The notes: generated from the sequence alone by a model not told the origin. A DNA stretch of 64,000 nucleotides from Adiantum capillus-veneris (GCA_014529385.2 CM043965.1:18826412-18890411), one strand, 5' to 3'; counted from the stretch's first letter, positions 1-10,860 are shown. Made by a program: numbers and translations.

Positions 1-519
1 AAAGCAGTATGGGAATCCTGGGGACAACCAACCATTAGACAAACGCGAATGAAATTGTAGTTGGATGACGGACACATTGAGAGACCATTAGGGCTACTTG
101 AAAAAGTGATAGTCAATTCCTGTGGAATTGAATATCAACACACTTTTGCCATAGTAGACTTTGGGAAAAAACTCAACTATGAAATCATATTGGGAAGACC
201 TTTCATGCGACAGGTACAACTTATCCAAGATTGGGGAAACAACTATCTGTACTTGAAGCAGGTGGGATCTATAACAAGAGTCAATCTAAAAGATCACACT
301 TATAGATATGTCTTAAAAACACCCATCCAAGAGTTTAATTCAGTCTCTTCGGCTGAAACTAAACTTCCATCCTGGTTAAAAAAAGACACTCCTATTTGGA
401 TGTGTGGAGCTTCAGAAAATGGAAGCTTAAGACAAGAGGAATGTATCCTAGAAAGGGACTGTACAGACAAAGCCTACATACCTGAACCTTTTCTAGAGTA
501 TTTATTTGAACCATTTTAG
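1..519 (+). pseudogene. Ty3/gypsy family A protease (C-terminal part)
   Basis: Retropepsin-like aspartic protease, which would cleave the Gag-Pol polyprotein in a virus-like particle. The window opens inside the domain, downstream of the catalytic Asp. What is visible is the flap and C-terminal half ending in the family motif ILGRPFMRQ (near 193-219), then the linker motif IWMCGASENG (397-426). It aligns by eye with the minus-strand copy at 19609-20289 (YEIILGRPFMRQ, QDWG, LKDHS). A TAG at 58-60 and another at 517-519 break the frame. In the plus-strand family A copy at 25.5 kb the second position is a sense codon. The gene continues off the left edge. Confidence 0.8.
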
Positions 520-1492
520 TGGACTCAAATTTTAGAAACAATGGATGTATGTGTTAATACATCTATGCCTACTCAATTTTGCAATGAGGATAGCTATGAC
601 ATAATTCCCATCCAAATGATGTTTGTCCTCAACATTGAAAACAAAGATGAGGAACACAAGGATTGGATGAAAGATCAACAAATCTTTTCTGACCTCTATT
701 ACGATCAGTTGATGGGTTAGATGAACACTCAGCTACCTCAAAAGATTTGGGGTCAGAAAAAGAGCATACAAGAGCTCAGTTACTCTTATGGAGAGGGAAG
801 GAAAAGTTTTTTGACTTTCCAAACCAGAAATCAAGAAGACAAAAATGGTATAGATGAAAGAGAGACACCAATATCATGAAAACTCGACCTATGCCATCAG
901 TCTCCAGTAAAACACAATTCCTGATGCAAATAGATGCTAATAATTGTGTCAAGGACAAAATAACTGGCAGATATCCTCAAACAAAAATTCAAAAATGTCT
1001 CAGACATCGAGAAAAACAACGAAGGATACTCAAGAAAAATCACAGAATAAGAAACCACTCATGACCAGAGTCGAGCGGAAAAATAAATATCAAGAGTTGA
1101 AAAAAGCTCTAAAGGAGATATACACAACCGAAATGGAAACCACGGAAGAGGATGGTAAGGATGTAATGCATGTTCCATCCCATTACAAAAAGTATACTCT
1201 CCAAGATTGGAAAATCATAATTGAACAACCTGTTAGGGAACTACGAAAACAAGGTGAATATTATGAAGGGCCTGAAAACGCTAAAAGGGTAGACCTGGTT
1301 GAACCAGGAGAAGAGGCTAGACTTGCTTACATTGTGAATGACCGAACAGCAGAAGTAGAAAAGCTTTTGCTGAGCTTGTTAAAGGAATATCGGGATATCT
1401 TTGCTTGGTCTTATAAGGATCTCAAGGGTGTTGATCCAGAAATCTGTCAACATACTATACGCATGAGAGATGATGCGAAACCAAGTAGATAG
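520..1492 (+). pseudogene. Ty3/gypsy family A protease-RT linker
   Basis: Low-complexity charged linker between protease and reverse transcriptase. It matches the linker at 25447-26520 (FFDFPNQ versus FYDFANQ; NKYQELKKALKEI versus KKYQELKRSLREV; YRDIFAWSYKDLKGVDP versus YKYVFAWSYKDLKGVDP). The last motif is the conserved pre-RT segment of plant Ty3 elements. The frame changes between about 800 and 944. Downstream of 944 the coding frame stays constant to 2794. A TAG at 1490-1492 replaces the Gln codon (CAA) found in the related copy. Confidence 0.75.
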
Positions 1493-2293
1493 AGACCATA
1501 CACTTATAACAAAACATTTGCCAGGAAGATCAAAGAAGATATTGAAAAACTAAAGGAAGTTGAATTCATTTATGAAATTGAACACACAGATTGGGTGTCT
1601 CCAATTGTGGTAGTACCTAAGAAGAGTGGAAAATTATGAGTGTGTGTTAATCTCAAAAGGATGAATGTAGCTACCATTAGAGACAACTTTTCTCTTCCGA
1701 TAACTGAGCATGTTTTAGAATGAGTGGCAGAAAAAGAATCTTACAGCTTCCTAGACGGCTTTTTGGGATACAATCAACTTTTAGTTGACCCAAAAGATCA
1801 GCATAAAACTGCTTTTGCAATTGAATGGGGTATATTTTCCTATCGGGTTATGCCGTTTCCATTAACTAATACTCCAGCCACATTTTAGAGGTTGATGAGC
1901 CATGCTTTCAAAGAGTATCTTCGAAAATTCTTAGAAGTATACATGGATGATCTATGCGTACATTCGTCAATTCGGGCTGATCATTTTGAACACCTCAAAA
2001 AGGTATTCGAGAAATGTAGACTTTATAGGATTTGCTTAAATCCTGAAAAGTGCACATTCATGGGAAGACAAGGGAAAATTCTTGGACATATAGTGTCTAA
2101 AAATGGCATAGCTACTGATAGTGAGAAGATTCATGTCATTGCTGATTTGCCTAGACCAACAACAGTCAAGGGGGTACAAGCCTTCAAGGGACATTGTGGA
2201 TATTACCGACGGATCATCTACATGTATGCTATAATTGCAAAACCCATGTATAGCTTGATTATGCACTTTGAATGGACCGAGGCATGTGAATAA
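1493..2293 (+). pseudogene. Ty3/gypsy family A reverse transcriptase
   Basis: RNA-directed DNA polymerase fingers and palm. Motifs in order: TDWVSPIVVVPKKSG (about 1587-1631), NLKRMNVATIRDN, YSFLDGFLGYNQ (about 1742-1777), TAFAIEWGIFSYRVMPF, then the catalytic box VYMDDLCVHS (about 1937-1966) with both aspartates kept. ILGHIVSKNG and GHCGYYRRIIYMYA form the connection region. The frame is the one used from 944 to 2794, interrupted by TGA near 1639, TGA near 1723, TAG near 1887 and TAA near 2291. PF-P replaces the PFGL of the sister copy. Non-functional. Confidence 0.9.
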
Positions 2294-2880
2294 TCCTTCA
2301 TGAAGCTTAAGAAAGCTCTCACCTCAGCTCTAATATTGAAAGCACCAGATTGGGATAAGGTATTCCACGTACATGTAGATGCTTCAAACTTTGCTATTGG
2401 TTGTATACTAGCCCAACCAGGCGATGGGAAAATTGACTTTCCTATTTCTTATGCTAACCGACAATTGAACATGGCAGAAAATAATTACACCACCACCGAA
2501 AGACAAGGACTAGGAATAGTCTATGCCATTAAAAACTATAGACATTACCTATTAGCTAACAAGTTTGTGTTCATTGTGGACCACCATTCTTTGTTATATT
2601 TGGTGAGCAAGCCATGCAGCACAGGGAGAATAGTGAGATGGTTCATCATTCTTCTCGAATTTGATTTCACTGTGGTTGTAAAAAAAGGCACTACACATCA
2701 ACGAGCAGATCATTTGTCAAGGATTGTTTCGTGGGAATTACCTAAAGGGGTAGATGATGATTTACCAAATCCTATTTGTTCTCTGTGGAAATGATGCCTA
2801 GATGGTCGAAAAACATTGTGTCATTGATGACAATAGCTCAAGTGGATTCACAAGTACCACTTCCTATCACAACTAATATA
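2294..2880 (+). pseudogene. Ty3/gypsy family A RNase H
   Basis: RNase H domain that would degrade the RNA of the RNA-DNA hybrid. Motifs: FHVHVDASNFAIG (catalytic Asp in VDAS), NNYTTTERQGLGIVYA (catalytic Glu in TTTERQ), FIVDHHSLLYL (third Asp) and the terminal THQRADHLSR. This part (2300-2794) is open without a stop. Similarity to the second family A copy (VEMMPRWSKNIVS versus IEMIPKWSQKIVS) ends near 2880. No integrase follows, so the element is truncated there and unrelated sequence begins. Confidence 0.9.
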
Positions 2881-3104
2881 ATATCATGCTACCCTCTCAC
2901 ATTTTTTTCCTTTTTAATTCCATATCTATCAACAAATAATCCCTTTAGTACTTTATTAATACTAGTAAAATAGCGCCGCCTTCGGCGGCGGCATGGCCTT
3001 TCCTATCCTCAAGCTTCTCACTCTTGACAAATTTCAGAAAAGAAGATCAAGAAAATTACTCTCTCTCTCTCTCTCTCTCTCTCCGTCTCTCTCTCTCTCT
3101 CTAT

Positions 3105-3192
<88 letters not shown>

Positions 3193-3646
3193 CACACCGG
3201 ACCATGTCAATCAACTTCAAAATCTGAAGCAATCTCGCATGCGTCTTCCCTAGATTTGTGAGTGGATTTTTCGCCGCTCTGCGCTTAGTGAGAACAAAAT
3301 AGATGAAGCTGACCGGTTGTTGTCGGCTTGGTTCTCGCCTGCATATGTGTGCATGCAAGCATGTGTGGCAGAATTCAAAGTGTGCGCCAGCATTGTTCAA
3401 CAACTTCAGGTAGGTCACCGTAGCTGAGAGCAGTGTTCTGAAAAAATGTGTCTCAACTTAATATCGTGTGTCATTCTCAATTTAAAAATGCCGGTTGAGA
3501 GCAAGGGAAAAAGGTGAAACCCTGCCTCAAAAAATAGAAAAATAGTGTGAAACCCCGAAAAATAAACGTAATTTTTTTAAATTTCCTCCGCAGTGTTCCA
3601 AAAGAGAGAGCGAGAGGCCCCCTATTGATGATGCTGATGATAATAT

Positions 3647-3650
<4 letters not shown>
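2881..3650. repeat. Unassigned sequence with (CT)n array
   Basis: No gene is seen. A nearly pure (CT)n/(GA)n microsatellite fills 3059-3189, with small interruptions (CTCCGTCT, CTATAGCT) in its left part. The flanks show no coding pattern. The long SLSL or ERER frames through such tracts are repeat translation, not proteins. Confidence 0.9.
2974..2990. other. GC-rich perfect hairpin
   Basis: A 7-bp perfect stem (CGCCGCC paired with GGCGGCG) around a TTC loop, set in AT-rich DNA just past the point where the Ty3 fragment ends. It would fold very stably in RNA. No T-tract follows it, so it is not a classical terminator, and its role is unknown. Confidence 0.7.
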
Positions 3651-3701
<51 letters not shown>

Positions 3702-3758
3702 GCTCTATGTCTCGCTCTCCCTCTTCTTCTCTCTTTGTCTATCTCCCTAGTCTCTCTT

Positions 3759-3803
<45 letters not shown>

Positions 3804-3829
3804 ATAGCTCTATGTCTCACTCTCCCTCT

Positions 3830-3888
<59 letters not shown>
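3650..3888. repeat. Compound (CT)n microsatellite with ~104-bp duplication
   Basis: Three CT tracts (3650-3700, 3762-3800, 3836-3888). The last two are each preceded by nearly the same spacer containing CTCTATGTCTC (3703 and 3807) and a TCTTCTTCT stretch. This indicates local duplication of a spacer-plus-tract unit of about 104 bp. Confidence 0.85.
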
Positions 3889-3890
<2 letters not shown>

Positions 3891-4349
3891 CAATGAAGAC
3901 GTTAATATACCATGACAATGTGTTGTGCGTGCATCACGCGAGACCGTCCCAACTTCTTAGCAACTTCGATCTGACCCTATCCCTCCTTCCCTCCCTCGGC
4001 TCGTCTTGCCCAATCTAGCTAGCACAAATATATTGGTGGGAGCAGGATGCGGAGGTGTAGAGGAGCTTGAATTCCTTGCTCTGAAGTGGCAAAATTGGCA
4101 CGATATAAAGCTGAGGCATTTTTCCCGAACGCTATCCGACTCCAGACCCTGAACCTCTCTCTCTCGTCATGAAATTGAAATTGAAACTAGCATGGTATTA
4201 TACAAAATATTTTCCCTTGAATTTTCAAGAGAAAATTTTACAAAATTACATTATTTTTTTGGATTTTTCATCGTTTTTCTCTATTTCGGGGTGGGATTTC
4301 TCCTTTCTCTGAAGCTGCACGCACGCACGATATAAAGCTGAGTCTGAGC

Positions 4350-4410
<61 letters not shown>

Positions 4411-4431
4411 TGTCGCGTCATACAGTCTCCG

Positions 4432-4487
<56 letters not shown>

Positions 4488-5298
4488 TGCACGTGCGCTC
4501 TGCAGATTCTCTCATGCTTGCACTCTCCGTTTTGCTCAGTGCACACCAGCCATATGAATCTCTTCCCTGGGGAAGGGGGCCGAAATCCCTTCCCCCATTA
4601 TAATTGTATAGATATATAAAAAAATCTTACTATATGTAGCATAAAAACATTAAAATTTAACCAATTTATCGCTTATATGAGATTTACCTCTAAATTTTAA
4701 GTTTGAAGGTGAGAAAACCTTGGATCAAAAACTCACATGACGAATACACGGCTTCCTGGCCCCTATGCAATTGAAGTTGGGCAACATGATAATGAGGCAT
4801 GGGTGTTGAATGTGCACGCCATCGACACCCACAGCACTGTTGATCCCCTTGGATGCTTAGAGTGTCGCTGGGAAATTTACAATGAAATATAAAAAAATGT
4901 TACTTTGTGTAGCATAAAAACCTTCAAATTTTGCCAATTTATCTCTAAAAGATTTCGAGCACTGGTGGCGACTCAGCTCGCTCCTTGCCTCAAAGGTAAG
5001 AGGAGAATCAAGAGACATGAGGGGCTTGAAAAAAACCTAGGTTTAGTGTAATCCCACCTGCATGTGCATGAGTTACCTCTAAATTTTAAATTTGAAGATG
5101 GGAAACCTAAAATAAAATGTTTTACTATAGCCAACCTTCAAATTCGCCTCTAAATTTGTTTTCAAATGCATGCAACAGAAAAAAAAATCGAGTACTCGAC
5201 GTGGCGACTCATCGCTCGTTCTTCATTTGTTGCAACTTGCCAGAACCTCCAGAGGAGCAATGTCAACACTGATTGGGAAAGCAGAGGATAAGAGACAG

Positions 5299-5300
<2 letters not shown>
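3889..5300. repeat. Non-coding stretch with CT/TG arrays
   Basis: No gene is supported. It contains (CT)n at 4351-4393 running into (TG)n to 4413, and another (CT)n at 4435-4484. The string GCACGATATAAAGCTGAG occurs twice (about 4097 and 4325), showing duplication of a short TATA-like segment. AT-rich sequence follows, with repeated phrases on CTCTAAATTT and TTTGAAG at 4690-5155. Confidence 0.8.
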
Positions 5301-5329
<29 letters not shown>

Positions 5330-5330
5330 G

Positions 5331-5409
5331 CTACTATGACCTCTGGCTATACAGGCTGATCCCCGTGTTTGCTCGCTCTTTCTCTCTCGCAACCTGCAGT
5401 CACGACTCG

Positions 5410-5453
<44 letters not shown>

Positions 5454-5795
5454 AAGCAGCTGATGCTACCGCGTTGCTTCACCTGCTACGGCCATGTTAC
5501 ATCATCTAATGCGATCGTGTTGCATCATGACGTTGATCACATTGACAACAAAAGCGGTCGCGTTGCATTGACGACCTCTTGCAGCATTGCCATTCTTGCA
5601 GACGTGCAATAGCAGGCCAAGTTGCACGTGCGCAACAGCTATCTCGGCCCTTCTTGCAGGCCTTGATAGACTTCCCTTTGAACTCGCGAGCAACAGAAAA
5701 ACAAATCGAGGAGGGGCTACTGCGACCTCTGGCTATACAGGCTGATCCCCGTGTTTGCTCGCTCTTTCTCTCTCGCAACCTGCAGTCACGACTCG

Positions 5796-5837
<42 letters not shown>

Positions 5838-6066
5838 AGCTGATGCTGCCGCGTTGCTTCACCTGCTACGGCCGTGTTACATCATCTGCTGCGATCGTGT
5901 TGCATCACGACGTTGATCACATTGACAACAAAAGCGGTCGCGTTGCATTGACGACCTCTTGCAGCATTGCCATTCTTGCAGATGCGCAATAGCAAGCCCA
6001 GTTGCACGTGCGCAACAACTAGCTCGGCCCTTCTTGCAGGCCTTGATAGACTTCCCTTTGAACTCG
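5331..6066. repeat. Tandem duplication, two ~380-bp units with GA arrays
   Basis: Unit 1 is about 5331-5700 and unit 2 about 5717-6066, offset 380-386 bp and over 90% identical by eye. Each carries CTGGCTATACAGGCTGATC, a (GA)n tract (5412-5452 and 5798-5836), GTTGCATTGACGACCTCTTG and the end CTTGATAGACTTCCC. A shorter (GA)n at 5301-5329 sits just upstream. A partial earlier unit start (GCAACAGAAAAA) lies near 5172. No continuous reading frame is conserved across both units. Confidence 0.9.
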
Positions 6067-6070
6067 AGAG

Positions 6071-6418
6071 TACGACATGCGAGTCGTGGCCCAGCTCCTT
6101 GAATCCACAGCCATGGTACTTGGTGCTGCCCAAGGCATACTATTGTCCTATGTCGTGCTCTACGTTTTCTACGACTACTTCACCAACCTCGGCATCGGTG
6201 CGGCTTGCATCTTTGTGTCCTCGTTCATCATCGCACTCCCCAACATCTTTCATAAGCGTGTTGCGCTTGCACACGGTACTGCCATCGTCTCCATCACCGC
6301 CTTGGCTCCAACACCCCCACATGGATTTCATGTTTCCCATCAAACTTTTTGCCACTAACATCATGGTCGCAGCATGCTCGCAATCCTCCTTCCCATGCCT
6401 AGACAGGCCCGCTATCAG
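6071..6418 (+). pseudogene. Probable exon remnant of a FUSC-type aromatic-acid exporter-like membrane protein
   Basis: The only stretch that looks like host-gene coding sequence. The frame at 6077-6300 has a strong preference for C in third position, unlike all the retroelement DNA around it. It encodes two hydrophobic spans (GILLSYVVLYVFYDYF and GAACIFVSSFIIALPN), followed by HKRVALAHGTAIV. After frameshifts the frame moves to HPHMDFMFPIKLFATN (about 6317-6364) and then LAILLPMPRQARYQ (about 6376-6417). From memory this order (AQ, FT-LG, ALP, KR-AL, HP, LLLP-PR-ARY) resembles the N-terminal membrane domain of plant FUSC-like transporters of the Arabidopsis At2g28780 kind. CAG/GTATTC at 6416-6424 resembles a 5' splice site. 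At least two frameshifts make it a pseudogene or relic. The family call is tentative. Confidence 0.45.
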
Positions 6419-6656
6419 GTATTCTTTATATGTCATGGGACTTATGCAACAGACAGTTTGTCCCCCCCCCCTCCCCTTCTAGCACCTTCTAGCTCTACTT
6501 ATGTGCAGGCCCAACCACATACCAACTTATCAGAGCTTAAGAGCCGCATCTCACACACGTTATGCACACGCTCTCTTTCTCTCTCTCGCACCCTCAGCTT
6601 GCAGCAACTACCTCTATCTCTCTCTCTTGGGATAGTTTTCTACGGCGTGAAAACTA

Positions 6657-6693
6657 TCTTCTTCTTCTTCTTCTTCTCTCCCGCAGCGTCCTG

Positions 6694-6748
<55 letters not shown>
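6657..6748. repeat. (TTC)n and (CT)n microsatellites
   Basis: A short TTC repeat at 6657-6677 and a pure CT tract at 6696-6748. The phrase GGATGTAGGCTACAGATGT occurs on each side (6749 and 6830), so this block is also partly duplicated. Confidence 0.9.
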
Positions 6749-6750
<2 letters not shown>

Positions 6751-6759
6751 ATGTAGGCT

Positions 6760-7252
6760 ACAGATGTTGGTTCTGATCTCTCTGGCGCATGCAAGGCTTG
6801 AAGAATTGTGCACATCTCTCTGTTTCATGGGATGTAGGCTACAGATGTAAGTTCTCTCTCTGGCGTGCGGGAGGCTTGAAGAACTGCGCATGCGAAATAA
6901 ATTTTGAAGGCCAACTGTGTAGGTGAAATAAATTTTGAAACTAGCCTGTCGATTCACCTCTCCGTCCCCCATATAAAATGTCTCTCACTGACTTGCCGGA
7001 TGCACCTAAGAGCGCCATGTGTCAAGGGGAGGGCCTGGAATCCCTCCCCTTTTATACTTAATATAGATTTCCCATGCTAATAAGTACTCCAATAATGTGT
7101 GTATCCCAAAGGCACTTTTTTCCCACTGGGTTTTTCCCCTTTGGTCATCCAGGTATTAGACCCTAATTTAGACCCTCTTCATTCTACTTTCCTTGTACAT
7201 ACTTTTCATAAATAAACATCAGTCTCATCATTATACTATTACCGCTGCCAAA
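6760..7252. other. Unassigned AT-rich sequence
   Basis: No open frame, repeat or RNA gene that I can support. It ends at the TGTTGGGGG that may begin the next LTR. Confidence 0.6.
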
Positions 7253-8090
7253 TGTTGGGGGTCCCATCATTGAAATAGCTCTAATGACCAACAAAATTAC
7301 CAATCCAGAGGGATGCGCTATCCGGCTAGGGCATGGAGACACACACGGTTAGCGAGCTAATTGTGGCAACACAAATGGTTAACTCTACAAGGTGAGCTTC
7401 TCGGTCTATGGAGGAGCTAAGCCGCAATGAAGGGCAATCTCCATATCCACTTCTCTTCACCTCTAATCAACCCAATCACATACACTACGATTGCAAGATG
7501 CACACAACACTAATCCTATCATGCAACACACTAACTGCAAGCACACACACATAGATCTATCGAGAACCACACTCCAATCAAACCTAAATGCACACACAAG
7601 CAAAAGAGGGAAATCACACAAGATTAGAGAGGGATTAATCACTAATTAGTTAAGATCTAATTAATCTAAGCATCATAGGCAATCATAAGAAGTAAGAGAG
7701 AGGCATAGGGAGAGAGAATGAATCATTGATTAGTGTTAATTAAGTCTCATGAGCAAGGAGAAGCTCAAGGACTCCATAGCCACCCACCTCAAGAGCTCTC
7801 ACCAAACACTGCTCTCAACAAATGACTTGAGAACCCTAATTTCTTGTACACACTGCCTTATATACCTAGGTTAAAAATATACAATATCCGGGCGCCCAAG
7901 GCCTTTAGGGATCACCACTTACTAAATCTGCAACCTAAGCATAGTAAGTGACCTATTCTTTACAACTTGGAGCTCCCATTGAGCCCGTAACACATTAAAA
8001 TATTACAATGGCTTGAAATAAATCGGGAATTTACAATACGTGACCATTTTGGGAAAACGTGGAAAATGTGTAACTCCAATCTTTACCTCT
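7253..8090 (-). mobile_element. Candidate LTR, minus orientation
   Basis: On the minus strand this stretch has an LTR-like layout: a TATA box (GTATATAAGGC, 7855-7865), a transcribed-leader-like segment, and an end GGGACCCCCAACA followed by TTTGGCAGCGG, where a primer-binding site would lie. Only the TG/CA end at 7253 is clear. The other boundary and a partner LTR are not seen. No protein is encoded. Confidence 0.35.
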
Positions 8091-8166
8091 TCTTCCTGTT
8101 GATCTTCGATGTGCATCCGTACACCTTCGGTCTTTAGCAGCTTCTATTAACTGATCTTGACTCAGT

Positions 8167-8736
8167 TAACACTTCGCTTTTTTCCTTTTCTATCTTTTTC
8201 TCTCGAGTCAGATGAGCTACAACAATTGTCAGAATAAGAAGAAGAAGAACTGGGTACTCCTTCAAATCAAACACGCTTCATCTTCTTTCTTGCCTTTTCA
8301 AAAGTAGACTGATAACCCAAATAACCCAGGAAGTCAATGCCTTTTTTCTGCTTTTTGTCGTGATTTTTCACTTTGTTCTGTACGTCAAAAAGCTGAGCAA
8401 TTTGTGCATCAACCACCTCTTCTAATTCTTTCTCTGTATACCACTTGGGAGTAGGAGGTTTCTTGAGAGCAGGTTTTCGGGGTGGTTTTGTGGTCTTTTG
8501 CCACTGCGTGTGCACTTCCTTGAAAGAAGTCTAGCTTATATATTTTGCCAATTTGGGTCTTTTGCAAAATTAAGCATCATCTTTGTTGCATCATCAATCA
8601 ATTGTTGACGCTCTATCTCTTGATGGTCCGCCTGAGTAGGCCAAGGCGGGCCATACTCCTTGCCTGAATCTTTGTTGTGATCCCTTCTCGCATCTTTGGA
8701 TGCCGAGGGAGTTGAGTGATCTTCGCCTGAATCCAT
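8167..8736 (-). pseudogene. Gag-position ORF of a small LTR element, family unknown
   Basis: Starts at the ATG at 8734-8736, about 60 bp downstream of the PBS, as expected for the first gene of an LTR element. The first 66 residues (MDSGEDHSTPSASKDARR...) are acidic and charged and end at a stop near 8536. A second frame (8267-8515) is lysine-rich with KWYTEKELEEVVDAQIAQLF and GIDFLGYLGYQSTFEKA. After a TGA at about 8267, probably from CGA, the frame continues as a serine-rich, basic tail to about 8167. No zinc knuckle or UBN2 motif is present and I do not recognise the family. It may be the only ORF of a non-autonomous element. Confidence 0.5.
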
Positions 8737-8794
8737 AGGTGCTGCATAAGAAAAAATTAGGGATCGGATTTCTCGTAGGAGAGAAATTAATCGT

Positions 8795-8806
8795 GCTCTG
8801 ATACCA
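8795..8806 (-). other. Primer-binding site, tRNA-iMet type
   Basis: Minus strand reads TGGTATCAGAGC, the exact 12-nt complement of the 3' end of plant initiator tRNA-Met. It lies one base inside the LTR end (CTGTTACA). Confidence 0.85.
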
Positions 8807-8807
8807 T

Positions 8808-9232
8808 TGTAACAGACTTGGACACTCCAAGTTGAGAATCTACTGCGACAGCATAAATAACCACTTCAAAACAGTTCACAATTCACAATTGATTCGACAC
8901 TGGTCCGGTGGAGTTCCGTTCCTAGAGATATTGGCCCCAAAGGCTGGCGCCCCTTTCGGTATTTCTTTTTGTATTAATCTGAGTTCAAAGTACAAGAGTG
9001 CGGGTAGACGCTCACACTCAGACTCTACGTCCAGATGCTCTGTTTTATGAGGCCCTGCCTGCTTATTGAAAGAGTACAAGGGATGCCAAAAGCAGAGCCC
9101 CAAAAGCTTCAAAAGATGAAAAATTAAAAGCTTGTGCCTTTTCTCTCTCAAGTTCTCTTTCTCTTGCCCTAAAATTAAAGCAAAAGAGTTCTCCTTCTCT
9201 CTCTTTCAATTTGTGTAGAAAAAGAAAAAATA

Positions 9233-9297
<65 letters not shown>

Positions 9298-9528
9298 CCC
9301 ATTGTGTAGCTTAAAGCAATGCAAAATCAGCACTAATTTTTTGTTTTCCTACTGTCGTGAAATGCGGAAATCCATACAGCAAGCCATGTGTCAGCTTTTC
9401 CCCGCAATTCTCGGGCTGCCGTATAGTCAGCCACGTCTGCATGCCATGTCATCATTCCCGGTAGTCTGCAACAGCCATCCCGCCAAATGTGTATGTACCA
9501 GGGGCAGCCATGTCACCAGATTGTGACA
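8808..9528 (-). mobile_element. 5' LTR (721 bp) of a minus-strand element
   Basis: On the minus strand it begins TGTCACA and ends CTGTTACA, imperfect TG/CA-ended inverted termini (6 of 7), immediately followed by the tRNA-iMet PBS. A (CT)n tract (9235-9294) lies inside the LTR. A matching second LTR is not seen to the left, so the element has lost its 3' half or is chimeric. Confidence 0.7.
9235..9294. repeat. (CT)n microsatellite inside LTR
   Basis: A pure CT dinucleotide tract of about 60 bp embedded in the 721-bp LTR. The minus-strand (GA)n translates as ERERER and is not a gene. Confidence 0.95.
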
Positions 9529-9609
9529 GGGTGTTGCAACTATGTGGCAAATCATATCAATGAGCGTGATAAGGTCTTGTCAAGGTTGAAAAAGTGAAAC
9601 TTACCTTGT

Positions 9610-10335
9610 CTAGGAAAAATCTAGTGTTTAGTGTGAATGAAGTTCTTATTGTGGGGCATATGTGCGGGCCATATGGTAGAAGGCCTTGTCCGGCAAAGAT
9701 TAATGTGATTCAAAGAATGAAAAAGATATGTACTAATCTCACTGAGGTTTGAAGGTTCTTGGGTACATGTGTGTTTTATGTTATCTGGATTCCACATTAT
9801 GCGCATGTAGCAGAACCTTTGTACGAACTTTGAAGAAAGAACCAACAATTACAATGGGAGGAAATGCATACACATGCCATGAGAAAATTAAAGAATTTGT
9901 TGCTTGTCTCCAACTTTGAGAAAAGTAACGTATGAATGTGGAAGAATGTAACTGTGACATTCTAGCCCCACAGGAATTGGATGGGCAATTGAACAAGATG
10001 ATGATGATGGCAAGCAATATGTGGTAAGATTTGGAGTAAAGGTCCTAGGTGCTTGTCAGTGCAATTATCCACAGGTGAAAAGGGAATTATGGGGAGTAGT
10101 CACAACACTGAAATGTGACAAAGGGTATTTAACATGAGAAATTGTAATAGTAGAGACTAGAAAACTAATTGTCTATCCCTTCTTGGAATGATCACAAGTT
10201 TTTCAGCTCCCAACTTTGCTATGTTGAGATAGATTGCTTACATAAAGTGCTTAAATCTTGAATTTAAGCATATTGTGGGGAAAGATAAATCCAGTTGCGG
10301 ATATGCTTTCAAGAACAAGGTATGAGAATGAATAA
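9610..10335 (+). pseudogene. Ty3/gypsy family B RT end and RNase H, decayed
   Basis: Reading across several frames gives GPYGRRPCPAKINVIQ (about 9668-9715), then RFLGTCVFYVIWIPHYAHV (about 9752-9808) and EPLYEL. This is the RT connection motif FLG-C-FYR-WIPHF...A-PLY of Ty3 elements. RNase H follows: GWAIEQDDDDGKQY (about 9977-10018), NYPQVKRELWGVV (about 10065-10104) and the terminal NLEFKHIVGKD (about 10258-10290). Every segment has frameshifts or stops, and the aspartates that can be traced are unreliable. Older than the family A copies judging by damage. Confidence 0.75.
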
Positions 10336-10860
10336 GACATGGTTGTCGAGGGTGATGATGTAGGGACGAGGCTCTATAGTAGCTCTCATGCCAAGGGTGA
10401 TCATGTTTACCTGCCAAATGCACTTGAGTCATTTATAGAGTACCTATATCAAGGTGACTGGTTTCTCATTAGATGCTATTTGAGCAATTTGACAAGGCAA
10501 GAAGGGTGGACTAATCAAGAGTTCAAAAGAATATGAATAAAGGCTTATGGATACTTTTTGAAAGATGGGTGTTTATGGAAGCATCCAAAACAACGAAACG
10601 GGATTCCATCGAGAGTTGTGAATGATAAGAACACCCAAAATAAGCTTATGAAAAAAATTCATGAAAGTCTTTATGTTGGACATAGAGGTGTATGGGCCAC
10701 CTTTACTCAAATGAAAGAGAGGTATCGGTAGAACGGAATGTATAAAGATGTATCTCACTTTGTGGAGTCTTATGAAACCTGTCAAACATATTTAAATGTA
10801 CGTCATCGTGATGGGTTGCAGCCTACCTACCCATTGGCCATGCATTATAATGGGTAGTAG
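10336..10860 (+). pseudogene. Ty3/gypsy family B integrase zinc-binding domain
   Basis: H2C2 domain of retroviral-type integrase. IHESLYVGHRGVWATFTQMK (about 10650-10709) supplies both His residues. FVESYETCQ (about 10762-10788) shows the CxxC with its first Cys changed to Tyr. Then RHRDGLQPTYPLAMHYNG leads to the core. The upstream frame at 10339-10536 (LPNALESFIEYLYQGDW) is the typical pre-integrase segment of this lineage. Confidence 0.75.

Noticed and set aside
6140-6436. Minus-strand frame of 98 codons over the FUSC-like remnant
   Set aside because: It is the shadow of the plus-strand coding relic, whose third-position bias supports the plus strand only.
5967-6482. 171-codon plus-strand frame
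   Set aside because: Ser/Thr/Pro-rich reading in the wrong frame for most of its length; only its HPHMDFMFPIKL part fits the remnant, after a frameshift.
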